A DNA stretch of 64,000 nucleotides from Orobanche coerulescens (GCA_033398695.1 CM065809.1:88207644-88271643); one strand, 5' to 3'. Shown: positions 22,216 to 34,650, numbered from the stretch's first letter. Program-made: numbers and translations. Notes: a model not told the origin generated them from the letters alone.

Positions 22216-22952
22216 ACTTGTTAAAATGCAGAATATTATAAATGGGACAACAACCCGTTTTGGCTTACATTTTACTCGTCCATTCTGCATTCTTGAGAGG
22301 CCAGAGAGCTGAAATAATCCCCCTACACACTTAGAACTCATCTTGTTGGTGTTTATATATTGGTTATCACTTGGGAGTAATCATTGAAGTGGAATAGCAC
22401 CTTGGAGTGGCATACAACCAACCGGAGTCGGATTCTACCTTACGGATCAGTGATTTTCATCATATTAAGGTATGTTCAATCTATCTCCAGACTTAGAGTT
22501 GGATTCTAAAGAATTGGATGATCATAGTAACGAGATATTGATTTTCATAAGTGAATTATCTAAAGTACATCATGTTTGGAATATTGAGATGAATAAGCCT
22601 TAAGTACCTTGATTATGATCATCATGATTCGAATCTTATTACATTGAATATGTAAAGGAAGCTTCTATCATTGGTAATCCGAATCTAGTAGATGACTTCA
22701 TAGCAATCTTGGACTTGACTTTAACATCATTATTGTTAGATAAATCTAAAGGATTGATCATGGAAGGATTTATCTAGTATAGATGGAACGTTTAACAACT
22801 TCAGCATGATAATATTGATTGATATAGAGGTGTTTATATCAACCGTTAAGCCTTTCGAATTGTCGTATGAATATTTGTAGTCGAAATGGAATATGGTTTT
22901 ATAATGGTATGCATATCCTCGAATCCGAAGTTGTTGCTATCCGTAAGATCAT

Positions 22953-22957
22953 TCATA
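22953..22957. repeat. TrgE target-site duplication TCATA (left)
   Basis: TCATA directly precedes TGTAACACCCCC and is repeated at 41804-41808 after the right end GGATATTACA. The uninterrupted TekD 5' LTR has ATTCATAATCGTATG here, confirming the insertion site. Confidence 0.93.
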
Positions 22958-23814
22958 TGTAACACCCCCAAATCCTATTGGGTTATTACAGTGTCGTGGA
23001 CCCCACACCAGGAGATCCACCAGGCTAACACGACCAAAAATACAACTAACTGACCAAAAGGGGAATCACAATCCCTACACTGACATCCAACATAATATTC
23101 CGATATGGAATTTCAATGACAACAGTGGGCCTACATGGCCCAAATAAATTACAACGACATCCACGAGCCTTGCTCGGATAATACAAAATGATAATAACTG
23201 ACAAAACTGGAGTACTCCAACTGTCTGACTGACATGAACACCAAAACATCTCGGACTAGTATCACTCGCATGCCTCGTCGCCACGTCATGCCCCTGTGTC
23301 TCAACTCTCTCCTCGCAAACACATAAAGCATGAAAACATGTTCCGCCACTGGTCGGGCCATCCAGATAATGATTATCAAATACATGTACAACATGATATG
23401 CATCCAAAGGGCAGAATGAATAGTATAGTAATGGTAATACGAGATGCTCACAAACCAAAGTAAGAATCGAGCATTCGTGGAATACTATGCCCACGGCATA
23501 CAAGCAATACCTGCTCAACAGGTTAGAACACAAGTGCCCAACGGCGAATCATCAATACAGAACACAACAATACATCACCCGAAGGTAACCCAAGCCAAAC
23601 ACTGAAATAGATACGAATCACAATGCCCGAAGGCTCCACCAGGAATACCGATACATCACAATGGCCTAACAAATTAACAAATCAAGCCGTTTATCATCAT
23701 AATACCCTGAATGTCATTCAGCTAAAGCTGTCAATCACCACAATGGCCCGAAGCCAAAACAGCCTGAAGCTGTATCAATGAGGGCCGATGCCACGGCACG
23801 AAGCCGTATCACAA

Positions 23815-24240
23815 TGAGATCATCCAATGACCGTGACCTGCTGAATTGCAGGTGCTGGGAAACCAACCGCGAGGGTTCAAGCCCCAGACTTACCCATAAT
23901 GAGATCACCCGGTGACCGTGACTCATCGAACTGTAGGTGTTTGGAAACCAACCTAGAAGGTTCAAGAACCAAGCTTAACCATAATGAGATCATTAACATG
24001 ACCGTGACTCATCGAATCGTAGGTGTTGGGAAACCAACCGCGAAGGTTCAAGCCCCAAGCTTACCCATAATGAGATCATTAACATGACCGTGACTCATCG
24101 AATCGTAGGTGTTGGGAAACCAACCGCGAAGGTTCAAGCCCCAAGCTTACCCATAATGAGATCATTAACATGACCGTGACTCATCGAATCGTAGGTGTTG
24201 GGAAACCAACCGCGAAGGTTCAAGCCCCAAGCTTACCCAT
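23815..24240 (-). repeat. Five tandem 85-bp repeats in the TrgE 3' LTR
   Basis: Units each carry AAACCAACCGCGAAGGTTCA followed by AGCCCCAAGCTTACCCATAA. The last three units are nearly identical and the first two diverge. The other LTR has the same five-unit array at 30185-30605. AACCGCGAAGGTT in each unit forms a small AACC/GGTT hairpin. Confidence 0.85.
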
Positions 24241-24399
24241 CGAGCACTAGCCGAGACTAGCCTCCAAAACATAATTAATCACAACAAGAATAATCCCAAG
24301 ATTACCAAATTCACAAGAGTAATAGCGTCTCGCCTTGAGTCGGCCAACACGACGACAACAACTCATGGATGGGCACCGTCCACGACGGTCCCAATTCAA

Positions 24400-24835
24400 A
24401 TACCTCGACTGCCTTGGAATGGCCAATCGATCACAACAACTTAACGGATGGAAATTATCCTTGACAGTCCCAATTCAATACGTCGATTACCTTAGAACGG
24501 TTAATCGATAACGATGACACAACGGGTGGGAATTAACTTCGATAATCCCAATTAAATACGTCGATTACCTTAGAACGGTTAATCGATGACCAATGATACA
24601 ACGGATGGGAATTATCTTCGATAATCCCAATTAAATAAATCGATTACCTTAGAACGGTTAATCGATAACCAATGATACAACGGATGGGAATTATCTTCGA
24701 TAATCCCAATTAAATAAATCGATTACCTTAGAACGGTCAATCGATACACAATGATACAACGGATGGGAATTATCTTCGATAATCCCAATTAAATAAATCG
24801 ATTACCTTAGAAGGGTCAATCAATACACAATGATA
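24400..24835 (-). repeat. Tandem ~79-bp hairpin repeats in the TrgE 3' LTR
   Basis: About five units, each with two dyads: CGATTACC..GGTTAATCG and GGGAATTATC TTC GATAATCCC. The second can fold with a three-base loop and one bulge. The array repeats at 30760-31205 in the other LTR. The first dyad is homologous to the TrgC hairpin at 2849-2872. Confidence 0.75.
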
Positions 24836-26277
24836 CGGTAGAGTGGATGTCCCGGCATCTTAAACTGACCACCGAAACAGATATAATAAACGAATATATC
24901 AAACGCCTTCAGTCGGCCAATGAAACATCATAGTGACAGTTCCAATTCAATAATAACGATTCAACGATGCCTCAGAACGACATTCACGTCAACAATAATA
25001 ATCGATACATCGATGCCGCGAACCGGCTATCGACAACAAGAATCTCAATGCCTTAAACCGGCCGTTAACGAATAACAATCACATCTAGCATAATCACCGA
25101 AGGGTATTGCATCAAACAATTCCCGAATATCAACAAATCACGAAGAGACTAAGTCTCAAAATGATACAATACATTCATACACATATATGATAACATTAAT
25201 CTCATTGACCAGTACAAGTATAAAACTTGCCTCAAACCGAAGACGAGAAAGTCCTTCCACGATCAACGTCCTGGCACGAAACGATGAACGGCGCCTCCCG
25301 ACGAACACAAACACTCGAACAACCTTGAATGAAAACGATTCATTCAAAAACACAAAATCAATAGAAAATAACGACAAGGACAAAGTCCGATTCAAACACG
25401 AATCGATCACACCGCACGAACGAGTATCATAGTTCTCAACTATGAATTCTAACGTCCTCCAACACCTCGATGATCAATTAACATGATCATTACGTTCTTA
25501 ACACTTGTGAAATCCATTCAACAAGATTCACTTAAAAACAATGATCAAAACAATCATCTCAAGATAATAATATCACCAATATCATCAAATTGATCCTCCT
25601 ACAATGATAATATTATCACTATTATCATTATCACCCCAAGAACATCATCAACTCAATAATCATGATGTCTGAAAAGAAATCCTTCATCAATGCATCATGA
25701 ATTCGGATTAAACAACAAGATTCACTCAACCATTTTCAAATTATGATAATCACCTCCTGGATCATCATAAATCCTTACTAAAATGGTTAAAATCTTACAA
25801 GAACACCACCAACAATAATAATCATCTCAAGACTATGTTAATCATATAACAATCTTAACATAATATTTCCTAGACATGATTAAAACCTCCAAACAATCTA
25901 AAACATCAAGAACATAATCATCCTCAAGCTATACCAACATGTTCTTCATCAAAAGTTCATCCAAACTATGAAGAATCATGATATACTCCATTAATCAAAC
26001 AATACCCGAAGAAAACAACAACAACTCGAAAATCACTTGAAGAACAAGAGATTGAGGGAACTTACCAAAGAAGAACAAGAAGAAGCCTCCAAACACCAAA
26101 GGAGCACCAACAAGCTTCCAACTTCAAGCTTCAATCCAAGCTAGGATGATCAAGATTGAGTTGGAAGAGGCTAAACATCAATAACAAGTCCAAACGGACG
26201 ATTCTAGGGAGAGAAAATGTGTTTTGGTTTGTGAGGAAATGAAAGACGAAACCAAGATAAATAGACTGACCAATTCA

Positions 26278-26640
26278 TTACGTACGTTATACACTATGGT
26301 TAACGTACGTAAGAGGCATTACGTACGCTATGCTAAGACATTAACGTACGTAATGAAAAATCCAGAACTAATCGACTAAAATACGAAGGCCTTAACGCAC
26401 GAAACAAGAACTTATTACGACGTTAACAAGACCTACATTACGACGTAAAGCTCACCTCTTAACGCACGTAAGGGTCCGCCGATCGCAATAGTGAGATCCG
26501 ATCGGAAGATGCTCGACCCACCTACCGAAAGTGACTACGAGGAAGGTTCCCGCCACCTACCAAGCATTACGCACGTAACCTGCTGTGCATAACGTACGTA
26601 ATACTCAACCCATAACGTACGTAAGTCTACACATATAGCG
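26278..26640 (-). promoter_or_regulatory. TrgE U3 array of TAACGTACGTAA dyads (left LTR)
   Basis: Sites start at 26278, 26301, 26319 and 26342 (steps 23, 18, 23); further quartets follow to about 26640, several with lost bases in this copy. Sites include TTACGTACGTTA, TAACGTACGTAA and TAGCGTACGTTA. On the minus strand the array precedes a TATA-like CTATTTATC at about 26257-26265. Confidence 0.78.
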
Positions 26641-26860
26641 TACGTTAAGGCTAGTGTACTTAGCCAAAAATCCAAATTCTCCAACCAACATTCAAACGAT
26701 GAAACTAACCCGATGACAAGTAAAATATTTCGATCCCGAAATATTCCAATACAATATACATTGTATCAGTCCAAAACAACAACACTTGTTCAATTCCAAA
26801 TGAATATGTACAACTCAACAGTAACACGAAAAAAAAAAAAAATTATCCCCGGATATTACA

Positions 26861-26880
26861 TACTCCCCCCCTTAAAAAGA
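26861..26880 (-). promoter_or_regulatory. TrgE polypurine tract
   Basis: On the minus strand CTTTTTAAGGGGGGGAGTA abuts the 3' LTR start at 26860. A CCCTGAGTTTCGGGGACGAA stretch lies just upstream, as at the 3' end of TekD and TrgC. Confidence 0.88.
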
Positions 26881-27842
26881 GTTTCGTCCCCGAAACTCAG
26901 GGTGCAAAAACACGGGGTACGAACTATCCATCAGGATAAGAAAACAACATCTCCAGGAATACTCCTCAATGCGAACCACTTCGCCTGAGTAATCGGGCCA
27001 ACCCCACAGGTTCCCGCATCTCCTCTGCCCTAACACGGCGAAAAACAAGGGATAAAAACACTCAACCAACTGCGAGATCAGCCGAAACATAACTCTCCCG
27101 CTAGAGACCAGCCGGGAAGTCGTACCAATCGCATGACTAGTAACACCGACGTACACACCTCGCGGGTGCCGCCCATTGTACATGTCTACAATCATCGGTG
27201 TACACTCCCCCGTTCTCATCAGCATCGGACGCCAATGCAATCACTGACTCATGTCACAAAAGGAAAATAACAACGCACATGTGGTCCTCGGGACCATATC
27301 AACTGCACACCCAAGTCCTCACGACTCGGCGTCTCGGATTGAAATGAACAATTACCCAGATTATTAAAAAATCTCGGGTACAACACCAAAAGGAAGGAAA
27401 AACACATCACACGACCTCAAATCTCAAGATTCTCAGATACAATCATTACAAGATAGATCAACCATAAATGGTTCGCAACCACAAGATTAAAGTACGCATC
27501 GAGTCAAACATCAATCCGAAAATAAAGAAAGAAATTAAGGCTACATCTCAAATGTATCCAAAATCAACATCCTCTAGGTCATCGAACTCCTCGATCGGAT
27601 CGACTCGAGGAAGATCCAAATCTGAGCTCGCCGCTCCTCCTCGAGTGTCCATACTTCTGGCTCCCGAAGCCCGATACGACCCCTTGGATAGAGTACGGAC
27701 TGAAGAAACAAAGTCTCTCGAGGCCCGTGATTTCCCTTTAGATCTACTGGCACTATAACCCTGCAGATTTCGAAGGTGTCCCCGCTCCCACACGTAAAAC
27801 AAGCAATAGACCGCATCGAGCACCGAGTGCTGCGATGTCCTA
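26881..27842 (-). other. TrgE 3' internal region, non-coding or decayed
   Basis: Collinear with TrgC 43890-44060, 54973-55310 and 58536-58815. It begins with remnants of a second zinc-knuckle region and ends with a 120-codon open stretch (27240-26872) lacking any recognisable domain. No RT, integrase or protease motif is present. Its conservation in both elements suggests a function in the RNA or simply shared descent. Confidence 0.7.
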
Positions 27843-28865
27843 TCAGACACAGTTAAAGCAAACAACGGTCGAACCCGTCGCCTGAGAAGAAGATGCTTTC
27901 CCAGCACGAGGACGACTAGAAAACGACCTCCTAGATGTCGGAGCCCGATGTCCCTCTAAACGAACCGGTATCCTAGTCCTCTCACCGGAAGAAACTGAAG
28001 GGTTCTTCCGAGAAAGCTCCTTGATCAAAAGCTCTGCTCCAAGAGCCTTCTCGATGAATTCACCAAGTGAATTGCAATTATGGTTGAACAACTGCATCCT
28101 CAACTGCGGGTTCAGTCTCTTGCTAAAATACTTGATCTTATCCGCCTCAGTACGGATAACAGATGAAGCAAACTGAAGGAGTCCCTGAAACTTCTCAGCG
28201 ATAACAATAACACCCTCGTTCTCAATGGATTCGGGGTTCAAAACCTTTGACAGTTTGGCTTCACGAAGTGGATCCAGATAATACCTCTCTAACATGAGAG
28301 TCTTAAACTCACTCCAAGCACAATCACGATCGGTGGGTTTTACAGAAAGCCACCAAGAATAAGCGCCTTTACTCAAATGGTAAGCCGCTACTGCCACCCT
28401 ACTCTCTTCCGGACACTGAACCATGTCGAAGAGTTTATCAAAATGTTCAAGCCAATGAACAATATCAGCTGGTTCCGACGAACCCTCAAAAATAGGCGGC
28501 CTCTGACGAGAGATGTCGCCGATAATCTGACTCACTCTCCTGGACTGTCCATAAAATGGCACCTGGGATCCCTGCTGCGGTGGACCACGTACCACTGAGG
28601 TCTGTATGGTTTCCATTATCTGCGTCATCTGAGTCATCTGGGTCATCATGCCCCTCATAAGCAAGTAAGGGTCGATGTGGTCACTCTCAGTCTGGTCGAC
28701 TCCTCGAGTATGACGTTCCGAAGGGGAACCGGTCGCATAAGTCACATCTCCGGCTGAATTCTGATCCCTCTCGGCATCCGCACGCGCATAATCACGAGGT
28801 TCTGGGTTTCGGCCTGCTCCGCAGACTTTACCCCCTCTGCCACATCCTCGGTTTCTTCTTTCCAT
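27843..28865 (-). pseudogene. gag: TrgE gag
   Basis: I take ATG 28865 (context TCAGTATGGA, as in TrgC) rather than the upstream in-frame ATG at 28895. It has a basic Gly/Arg N-terminus, a Met-Thr-Gln repeat, then the capsid domain with PADIVHWLEHFDKLFDM, CPEESRVAVAAYHLS and KGAYSWWLSVKP. The frame stays open for about 340 codons and stops inside the first zinc knuckle (VVCFNCV), so the nucleocapsid end is lost. Nearly intact otherwise. Confidence 0.85.
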
Positions 28866-29329
28866 ACTGAAAGAATAACGCTCGATCATGAACAAAGCTC
28901 AAATATGCCTCAACGGCTAATCCCCAATGCTATGTCAATAGCCAAACACGAGTATATATACTCAACAAATAAACAATCGCTTCAAACATGCTAATTATAG
29001 CCAATACTGAGCCGACACGCTCCAAAGCAATTAATCATGAATGGGTCGTAACATAATGTTACATACAGGTTTCAACAAAACATGTATAATCAATGGCATA
29101 ATGAATGTATGAGCATACAAGAGAATCGAGTCCTTACACATGTCATACGAAGCTTCGAGGTCTTGCAATACTAGTCTTCACCGGACGACTCGATGAAAGA
29201 ATGACTCATACGCCGTCCAACTACCACGACTCACAAAACCCGATCTGCATTGTCATAACTCGACAGCTCACTACTACCGCGTCGATAGAACCGCATAACT
29301 CACATATCGTGGTATCTCACAACCCAACT
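28866..29329 (-). other. TrgE leader, non-coding
   Basis: Sequence between primer site and gag, homologous to the TrgC leader 13640-14343 but shorter. No gene seen. Confidence 0.65.
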
Positions 29330-29341
29330 CTCTCGATACCA
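29330..29341 (-). promoter_or_regulatory. TrgE primer-binding site (tRNA-iMet)
   Basis: Minus strand TGGTATCGAGAG, a diverged form of TGGTATCAGAGC, in the same GAAGATGGTATC context as TrgC. It lies six bases from the LTR end at 29348. Confidence 0.8.
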
Positions 29342-30184
29342 TCTTCTCGTAACACCCCAAATCCTATCAAGTTATTACAAAGCCTTGGACCCCACACCAG
29401 AGATCCACCAAAGCTAACACGACCAAAAATACAACTAATCGACCAAAAGGGGAATCACAATCCCTACACCGACATCCAACATAATATTCCGATATGGAAT
29501 TTCAATGACAACAGTGGGCCTACATGGCCCAAATAAATTACAACGACATCCACGAGCCTTGCTCGGATAATACAAAATGACAATAATCGACAAACCGGAG
29601 TACTCCAACCGTCTCGATCGACATGAACACCAAAACATCTCGACTAGTATCGCCGCATGCCTCGCCGCAACGTCATGCCCCGTGTCTCAACTCTCTCCTC
29701 GCAAACACCTAAAACATGAAAACATGTTCCGCCACGGGTCACCATCCGTATAATGATTATCAAATACATGTACAACATGATATGCATCCAAAGGGCGTAA
29801 TGAATAGTATAGTAATGGTAATACGAGATGCTCACAAACCAAAGTAAGAATCGAGCATTCGTGGAATACTATGCCCACGGCATACAAGCAATACCGCTCA
29901 ACGAGTTAGAACACAAGTGCCCAACGGCGAATCATCAATACGTAACACAACAATACATCACCCGAAGGTAACCCAAGCCAAACACCGAAATAGATACGAA
30001 TCACAATGCCCGAAGGCTCCACCAGAATACCGATACATCACAACGGCCTAATGACCAATGCTCAAGCCGTTTATCATCATAATACCACGAATGTCATTCA
30101 CCAAATCATTAATCACCACAATGGCGAAGCCAAACAGCCCAAGTCAGATCAATGAGGGACGAAGCCACGCACGAAGCCGTATCA

Positions 30185-30605
30185 CAATGAGATCATCCAA
30201 TGACCGTGACTGACCGCAGTGCCGGGAAACCAACCGCGAGGGTTCAAGCCCCAGACTTACCCATAATGAGATCACCCGGTGACCGTGACTCATCGAATCA
30301 GAGGTGTTGGGAAACCAACCGCGAAGGTTCAAGCCCCAAGCTTACCCATAATGAGATCATTAACATGACCGTGACTCATCGAATCGTAGGTGTTGGGAAA
30401 CCAACCGCGAAGGTTCAAGCCCCAAGCTTACCCATAATGAGATCATTAACATGATCGTGACTCATCGAATCGTAGGTGTTGGGAAACCAACCGCGAAGGT
30501 TCAAGCCCCAAGCTTACCCATAATGAGATCATTAACATGACCGTGACTCATCGAATCAGAGGTGTTGGGAAACCAACCGCGAAGGTTCAAGCCCCAAGCT
30601 TACCC
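30185..30605 (-). repeat. Five tandem 85-bp repeats in the TrgE 5' LTR
   Basis: Counterpart of 23815-24240 with the same unit number. The second and fifth units carry ATCAGAGGTG where the others have ATCGTAGGTG. Confidence 0.82.
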
Positions 30606-30759
30606 ATCGAGCACTAGCCGAGACTAGCCTCCAAAACATAATTAATCACAACGGTAACAATCCCAAGATTACCAAATTCACAAGAGTAATAGCGTGCTGC
30701 CTTGAGTCGGCCAACACGACGACAACAACTCATGGATGGGCACCGTCCACGGCGGTCCC

Positions 30760-31205
30760 AATTCAAATACCTCGACTGCCTTGGAATGGCCAATCGATCA
30801 CAACAACTTAACGGATGGAAATTATCCTTGACAGTCCCAATTCAATACGTCGATTACCTTAGAACGGTTAATCGCTAACGATGACACAACGGATGGGAAT
30901 AAACTTCGATAATCCCAATTAAATACGTCGATTACCTTAGAACGGTTAATCGATGACCAATGATACAACGGATGGGAATTATCTTCGATAATCCCAATTA
31001 AATAAATCGATTACCTTAGAACGGTTAATCGATAACCAATGATACAACGGATGGGAATTATCTTCGATAATCCCAATTAAATAAATCGATTACCTTAGAA
31101 CGGTCAATCGATACACAATGATATAACGGATGGGAATTATCTTCGATAATCCCAATTAAATAAATCGATTACCTTAGAACGGTCAATCGATACACAATGA
31201 TACGG
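30760..31205 (-). repeat. Tandem ~79-bp hairpin repeats in the TrgE 5' LTR
   Basis: Counterpart of 24400-24835 with the same two dyads per unit and about five units. Confidence 0.72.
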
Positions 31206-32641
31206 TAGAGTGGATGTCCCGGCGTCTTAAACTGACCACCGAAACAGATATAATAAACGAATATATCAAACGCCTTCAGTCGGCCAATGCAACATCATAG
31301 TGAGCCCAATTCAATAATAACGATTCAACGATGCCTCAGAACGACATTCACGTCAACAATAATAATCGATACATCGATGCCGCGAACCGGCTATCGACAA
31401 CAAGAATCTCAATGCCTTAAACCGGCCGTTAACGAATAACAATCACATCTGGCATAATCACCGAAGGGTATTGCATCAAACAATTCCCGAATATCAACAA
31501 ATCACGAAGAGACTAAGTCTCAAAATGATACAATATATTCATACACATATATGATAACATTAATCTCATTGACCAGTACAAGTATAAAACTTGCCTCAAA
31601 CCGAAGACGGGAAAGTCCTTCCACGATCAACGTCCTGGCACGAAACGACGAACGGCGCCTCCCGACAAACACAAACACTCGAACAACCTTGAATGAAAAC
31701 GATTCATTCAAAAACACAAAATCAATAGAAAATAACGACAAGGACAAAGTCCGATTCAAACACGAATCGATCACACCTCACGAACGAGTATCATAGTTCT
31801 CAACTATGAATTCTAACGTCCTCCAACACCTCGATGATCAATTAACATGATCATTACGTTCTTAACACTTGTGAAATCCATTCAACAAGATTCACTTAAG
31901 AACAATCATCAAAACAATCATCTCAAGATGATAATATCACCAATATCATCAAATTGATCCTCCTACAATGATAATATTATCACTATTATCATTATCACCC
32001 CAAGAACATCATCAACTCAATAATCATGATGTCTGAAACGAAATCCTTCATCAATGCATCATGAATTCGGATTAAACAACAAGATTCACTCAACCATTTT
32101 CAAATTATGATAATCACCTCCTGGATCATCATAAATCCTTACTAAAATGGTTAAAATCTTACAAGAACACCACCAACAATAATAATCATTTCAAGACTAT
32201 GTTAATCATATAACAATCTTAACATAATCTTTCCTAGACATGATTAAAACCACCAAACAATCTAAAACATCACGAACATAATCATCCTCAAGCTATACCA
32301 ACATGTTCTTCATCAAAAGTTCATCCAAACTATGAAGAATCATGATATACTCCATTAATCAAACAATACCCGAAGAAAACAACAACAACTCGAAAATCAC
32401 TTGAAGAACAAGAGATTGATGGAACTTACCAAAGAATAACAAGAAGAAGCCTCCAAACACCAAAGGAGCACCAACAAGCTTCCAACTTCAAGCTTCAATC
32501 CAAGCTAGAATGATCAAGATCGAGTTGGAAGAGGCTAAACATCAATAACAAGTCCAAACGGACGATTCTAGGGAGAGAAAATGTGTTTTGGTTCGTGAGG
32601 AAATGAAAGACGAAACCAAGATAAATAGACTGACCAATTCA

Positions 32642-32839
32642 TTACGTACGTTATACACTATGGTTAACGTACGTAAGAGGCATTACGGACGCTATGCTAA
32701 GACATTAACGTACGTAATGAAAAATCCAGAACTAACTGGACTAAAATACGAAGGCCTTAACGTACGTAAACAAGAACTTATTACGTACGTTAACAAGACC
32801 TACATTACGTATGTAAAGCTCACCTCTTAACGTACGTAA
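32642..32839 (-). promoter_or_regulatory. TrgE 5' LTR dyad array, quartets 2 and 3
   Basis: Sites start at 32642, 32665, 32683 and 32706 (quartet nearest TATA) and at 32758, 32781, 32805 and 32828 (steps 23-24). The gap 32718-32757 holds TTCTGGA on the element's sense strand. Most sites are perfect 12-bp palindromes of TAACGTACGTAA or TTACGTACGTTA type. Confidence 0.82.
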
Positions 32840-32911
32840 GGGTCCGTTGACTGCAATAGTGAGATCCGATCGGAAGATGCTCGGGACCCACCGGCCGAAA
32901 GTGACTACGAG

Positions 32912-32916
32912 GAAGG
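32912..32916. repeat. CopF target-site duplication GAAGG (left)
   Basis: GAAGG precedes TGTTGGGAATAG and recurs at 41486-41490 after CTCAACA. The intact left TrgE LTR has GAGGAAGGTTCCCGCC at this place. Confidence 0.94.
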
Positions 32917-34386
32917 TGTTGGGAATAGTGCCCTAGGACATTCGATGTGCCTAGATTTGTAATTGTCACATTTAAATAAAGTTATTTGATATCATTTATT
33001 TCTCGTTGATTATTATAATGTGTGCATGTTTTAATATTATAATAATCGAATAATAGTTATTCACGAATAATAAGATTATTCAAATGTCCCTGGTAAAATC
33101 GCGTTGAGTAGAGACTCAAGTGATTAATATACTAGTATAAGTTTGATTGATAATCATCGGATGATTATGCGTATGGTACGGATCAATCTTATGGGTATTG
33201 GTTGGAGAACTAATACTGGACCGACCCGCATTGAGATCACTGCATGGAAATGTCATAAGTGAATCTCAATACGATGTCAATAAATCCTTGAACCCGAGAT
33301 TATCATAGAGTCCAACATGATAATTGCTATGCCTTGACGTAATCCAACGTCATCCGAAACATGGTGATCATAAAGGTTAGCGATCGGGATTAGTGGGAGT
33401 CATGTAGAGGGCAATGAATAATCAAGATGGGGATTTGTCCTCTCTTAAGTGAGAGAGATATTCTTGGCCTCGATAAGTAGGATCAAGGAAATGCATGGCC
33501 ATGCTCAAATGAAGAGTCATTTGATTCAATCACTACTTAAGATCGAGAAAGCATTTGAACATAAATAAGTATGACAGACTCCATGACTTAGTTCAAATAT
33601 GATATCGCGTGACAAAGGGATTTGACACGTTAAAAGGTTTAATGGACTATTAACTTATATTATTTGGGTAATCATAATGTCTTGCTAGAGGCCGCTTATG
33701 ATTTATTATTTAATAAGATATTAAATAATTGCCAACATAATATAAGCCTTTTGGGTCGCATATACGACAATTATAGACAAGTAGGAATAAATATCAATCG
33801 GGAATAATAAATATAATATTGATATTATATTTATAAGGAGATTAAATAATAAGTAATATATATAATATCGATATTATATATATTGTATTATTTAATAAGT
33901 TGAGGGGCAACTAAGCAAATACTAGATTATTGAATCTAGGGTTTACTTAGTATAAATATAAGGTCTTGGACAAGGAGTTGTAATTAGAAAACAAGACCTA
34001 AAATCGGCCCTTCAAGGAGAAGAATAATCGGCCATCTACATTATACTTGTAGGAGAACGAGTCGGTCGTTCCTCTTCCTTAGTTGATCTTGATCAATAGT
34101 ACAATCCTTCTAGTAAGGAATTTGTGTTGTACTATTTATCAATATTATTCGTAAGGATCTAGCAATCCGCTTGTGGAATTGTTCGTGTGGATCACCAAAA
34201 GAGGAAGGAGATATTCATCTACTTCTAGTCCGGATCTAGAATTGTTCAATCGGATTAAGGTAATTCGATTAACTCTTTAATTAAACAATTAAATTAATCG
34301 CATGCGATCCTAAATTGGGTTTTCACTTTTATTGTTCACGCGCTTTTACTCCGATTATTTTGTATTCGATACATAGAAACTCAACA
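32917..34386 (+). repeat. CopF 5' LTR
   Basis: Starts TGTTGGGAATAGTGCC and ends ATAGAAACTCAACA. A TATA box (TATAAATATA) lies at 33951-33960, after the repeated ATATTATATATA region. The counterpart is 40017-41485. Confidence 0.94.
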
Positions 34387-34388
34387 AA

Positions 34389-34400
34389 GGGTATCGAGCC
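34389..34400 (+). promoter_or_regulatory. CopF primer-binding site, diverged
   Basis: GGGTATCGAGCC, the copia-type iMet primer site TGGTATCAGAGCC with one base changed and one lost. Confidence 0.75.
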
Positions 34401-34559
34401 AACTTGCATGTAATTTAATTGTTTATGTAGAACATATTTATGTGTAAATTATGTTCCTGATTATGTTTATAAAATATAGATTTTATAAAATATTTTTTCT
34501 GGTTTAATTTGATTAAATCGGATCGTCAAAAATAATTTTCTGGACTGTTTTTCGCAAAA

Positions 34560-34650
34560 TCGCTGCCCGTAATCGCTCGGAACAAGACAGCAGTGTGTCG
34601 TATTCGGGTCCGGGTCCGGGTCGGGTCGGGCCTGGACCCGCGGGTTGTAT
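34560..34650 (+). repeat. GC-rich GGGTCC/GGGTCGG repeat in the CopF leader
   Basis: CGGGTCCGGGTCCGGGTCGG and flanks, about 90 bp of high GC inside an AT-rich leader, 170-260 bp after the primer site. GGGTC and GGACCC words can pair. It occupies the same relative place as the GC blocks of CopB and CopG but has unrelated sequence. Confidence 0.7.

Larger units (their letters stand above)
21835..22957 (+). repeat. TekD 3' LTR, part 1 (split by TrgE)
   Basis: Starts TGTAATATCCGG and is nearly identical to 14571-15690. It has the U3 motif array at 21991-22215 and TATA at 22237. It breaks after ATTCATA at 22957, where the minus-strand TrgE begins, and resumes at 41809. Confidence 0.93.
22958..26860 (-). 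repeat. TrgE 3' LTR (left copy)
   Basis: Read on the minus strand it starts TGTAATATCCGGGG (26860) and ends GGGGGTGTTACA (22958). It contains the dyad array 26278-26640, a 79-bp hairpin array and an 85-bp array. The body 25150-26270 is AT-rich with no gene. An open frame of 81 codons at 25187-25432 recurs at 31551-31796 but resembles no family. Confidence 0.92.
29348..32916 (-). repeat. TrgE 5' LTR, part 1 (split by CopF)
   Basis: Collinear with 22958-26540, including 85-bp repeats (30185-30605), hairpin repeats (30760-31205) and dyad array (32642-32839). Its first base reads C instead of T in the terminal TGTAACACC. It breaks after GAGGAAGG at 32916. Differences from the left LTR include many small local rearrangements near CTG/CAG words. 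Confidence 0.9.

Noticed and set aside
23815..24240. GGTTCAAGCCC in the 85-bp repeats resembles a Pol III B box
   Set aside because: No A box at a suitable distance and no T-arm stem around it; the match is short and probably chance.
25187..25432. An 81-codon open frame repeated at 31551-31796
   Set aside because: It is repeated only because both lie in the TrgE LTR pair. Composition is low in complexity, there is no known domain, and the opposite strand is open too.
27468..27758. Open plus-strand frame opposite the TrgE tail
   Set aside because: Antisense to the conserved gag-tail region; no domain and not kept in TrgC.
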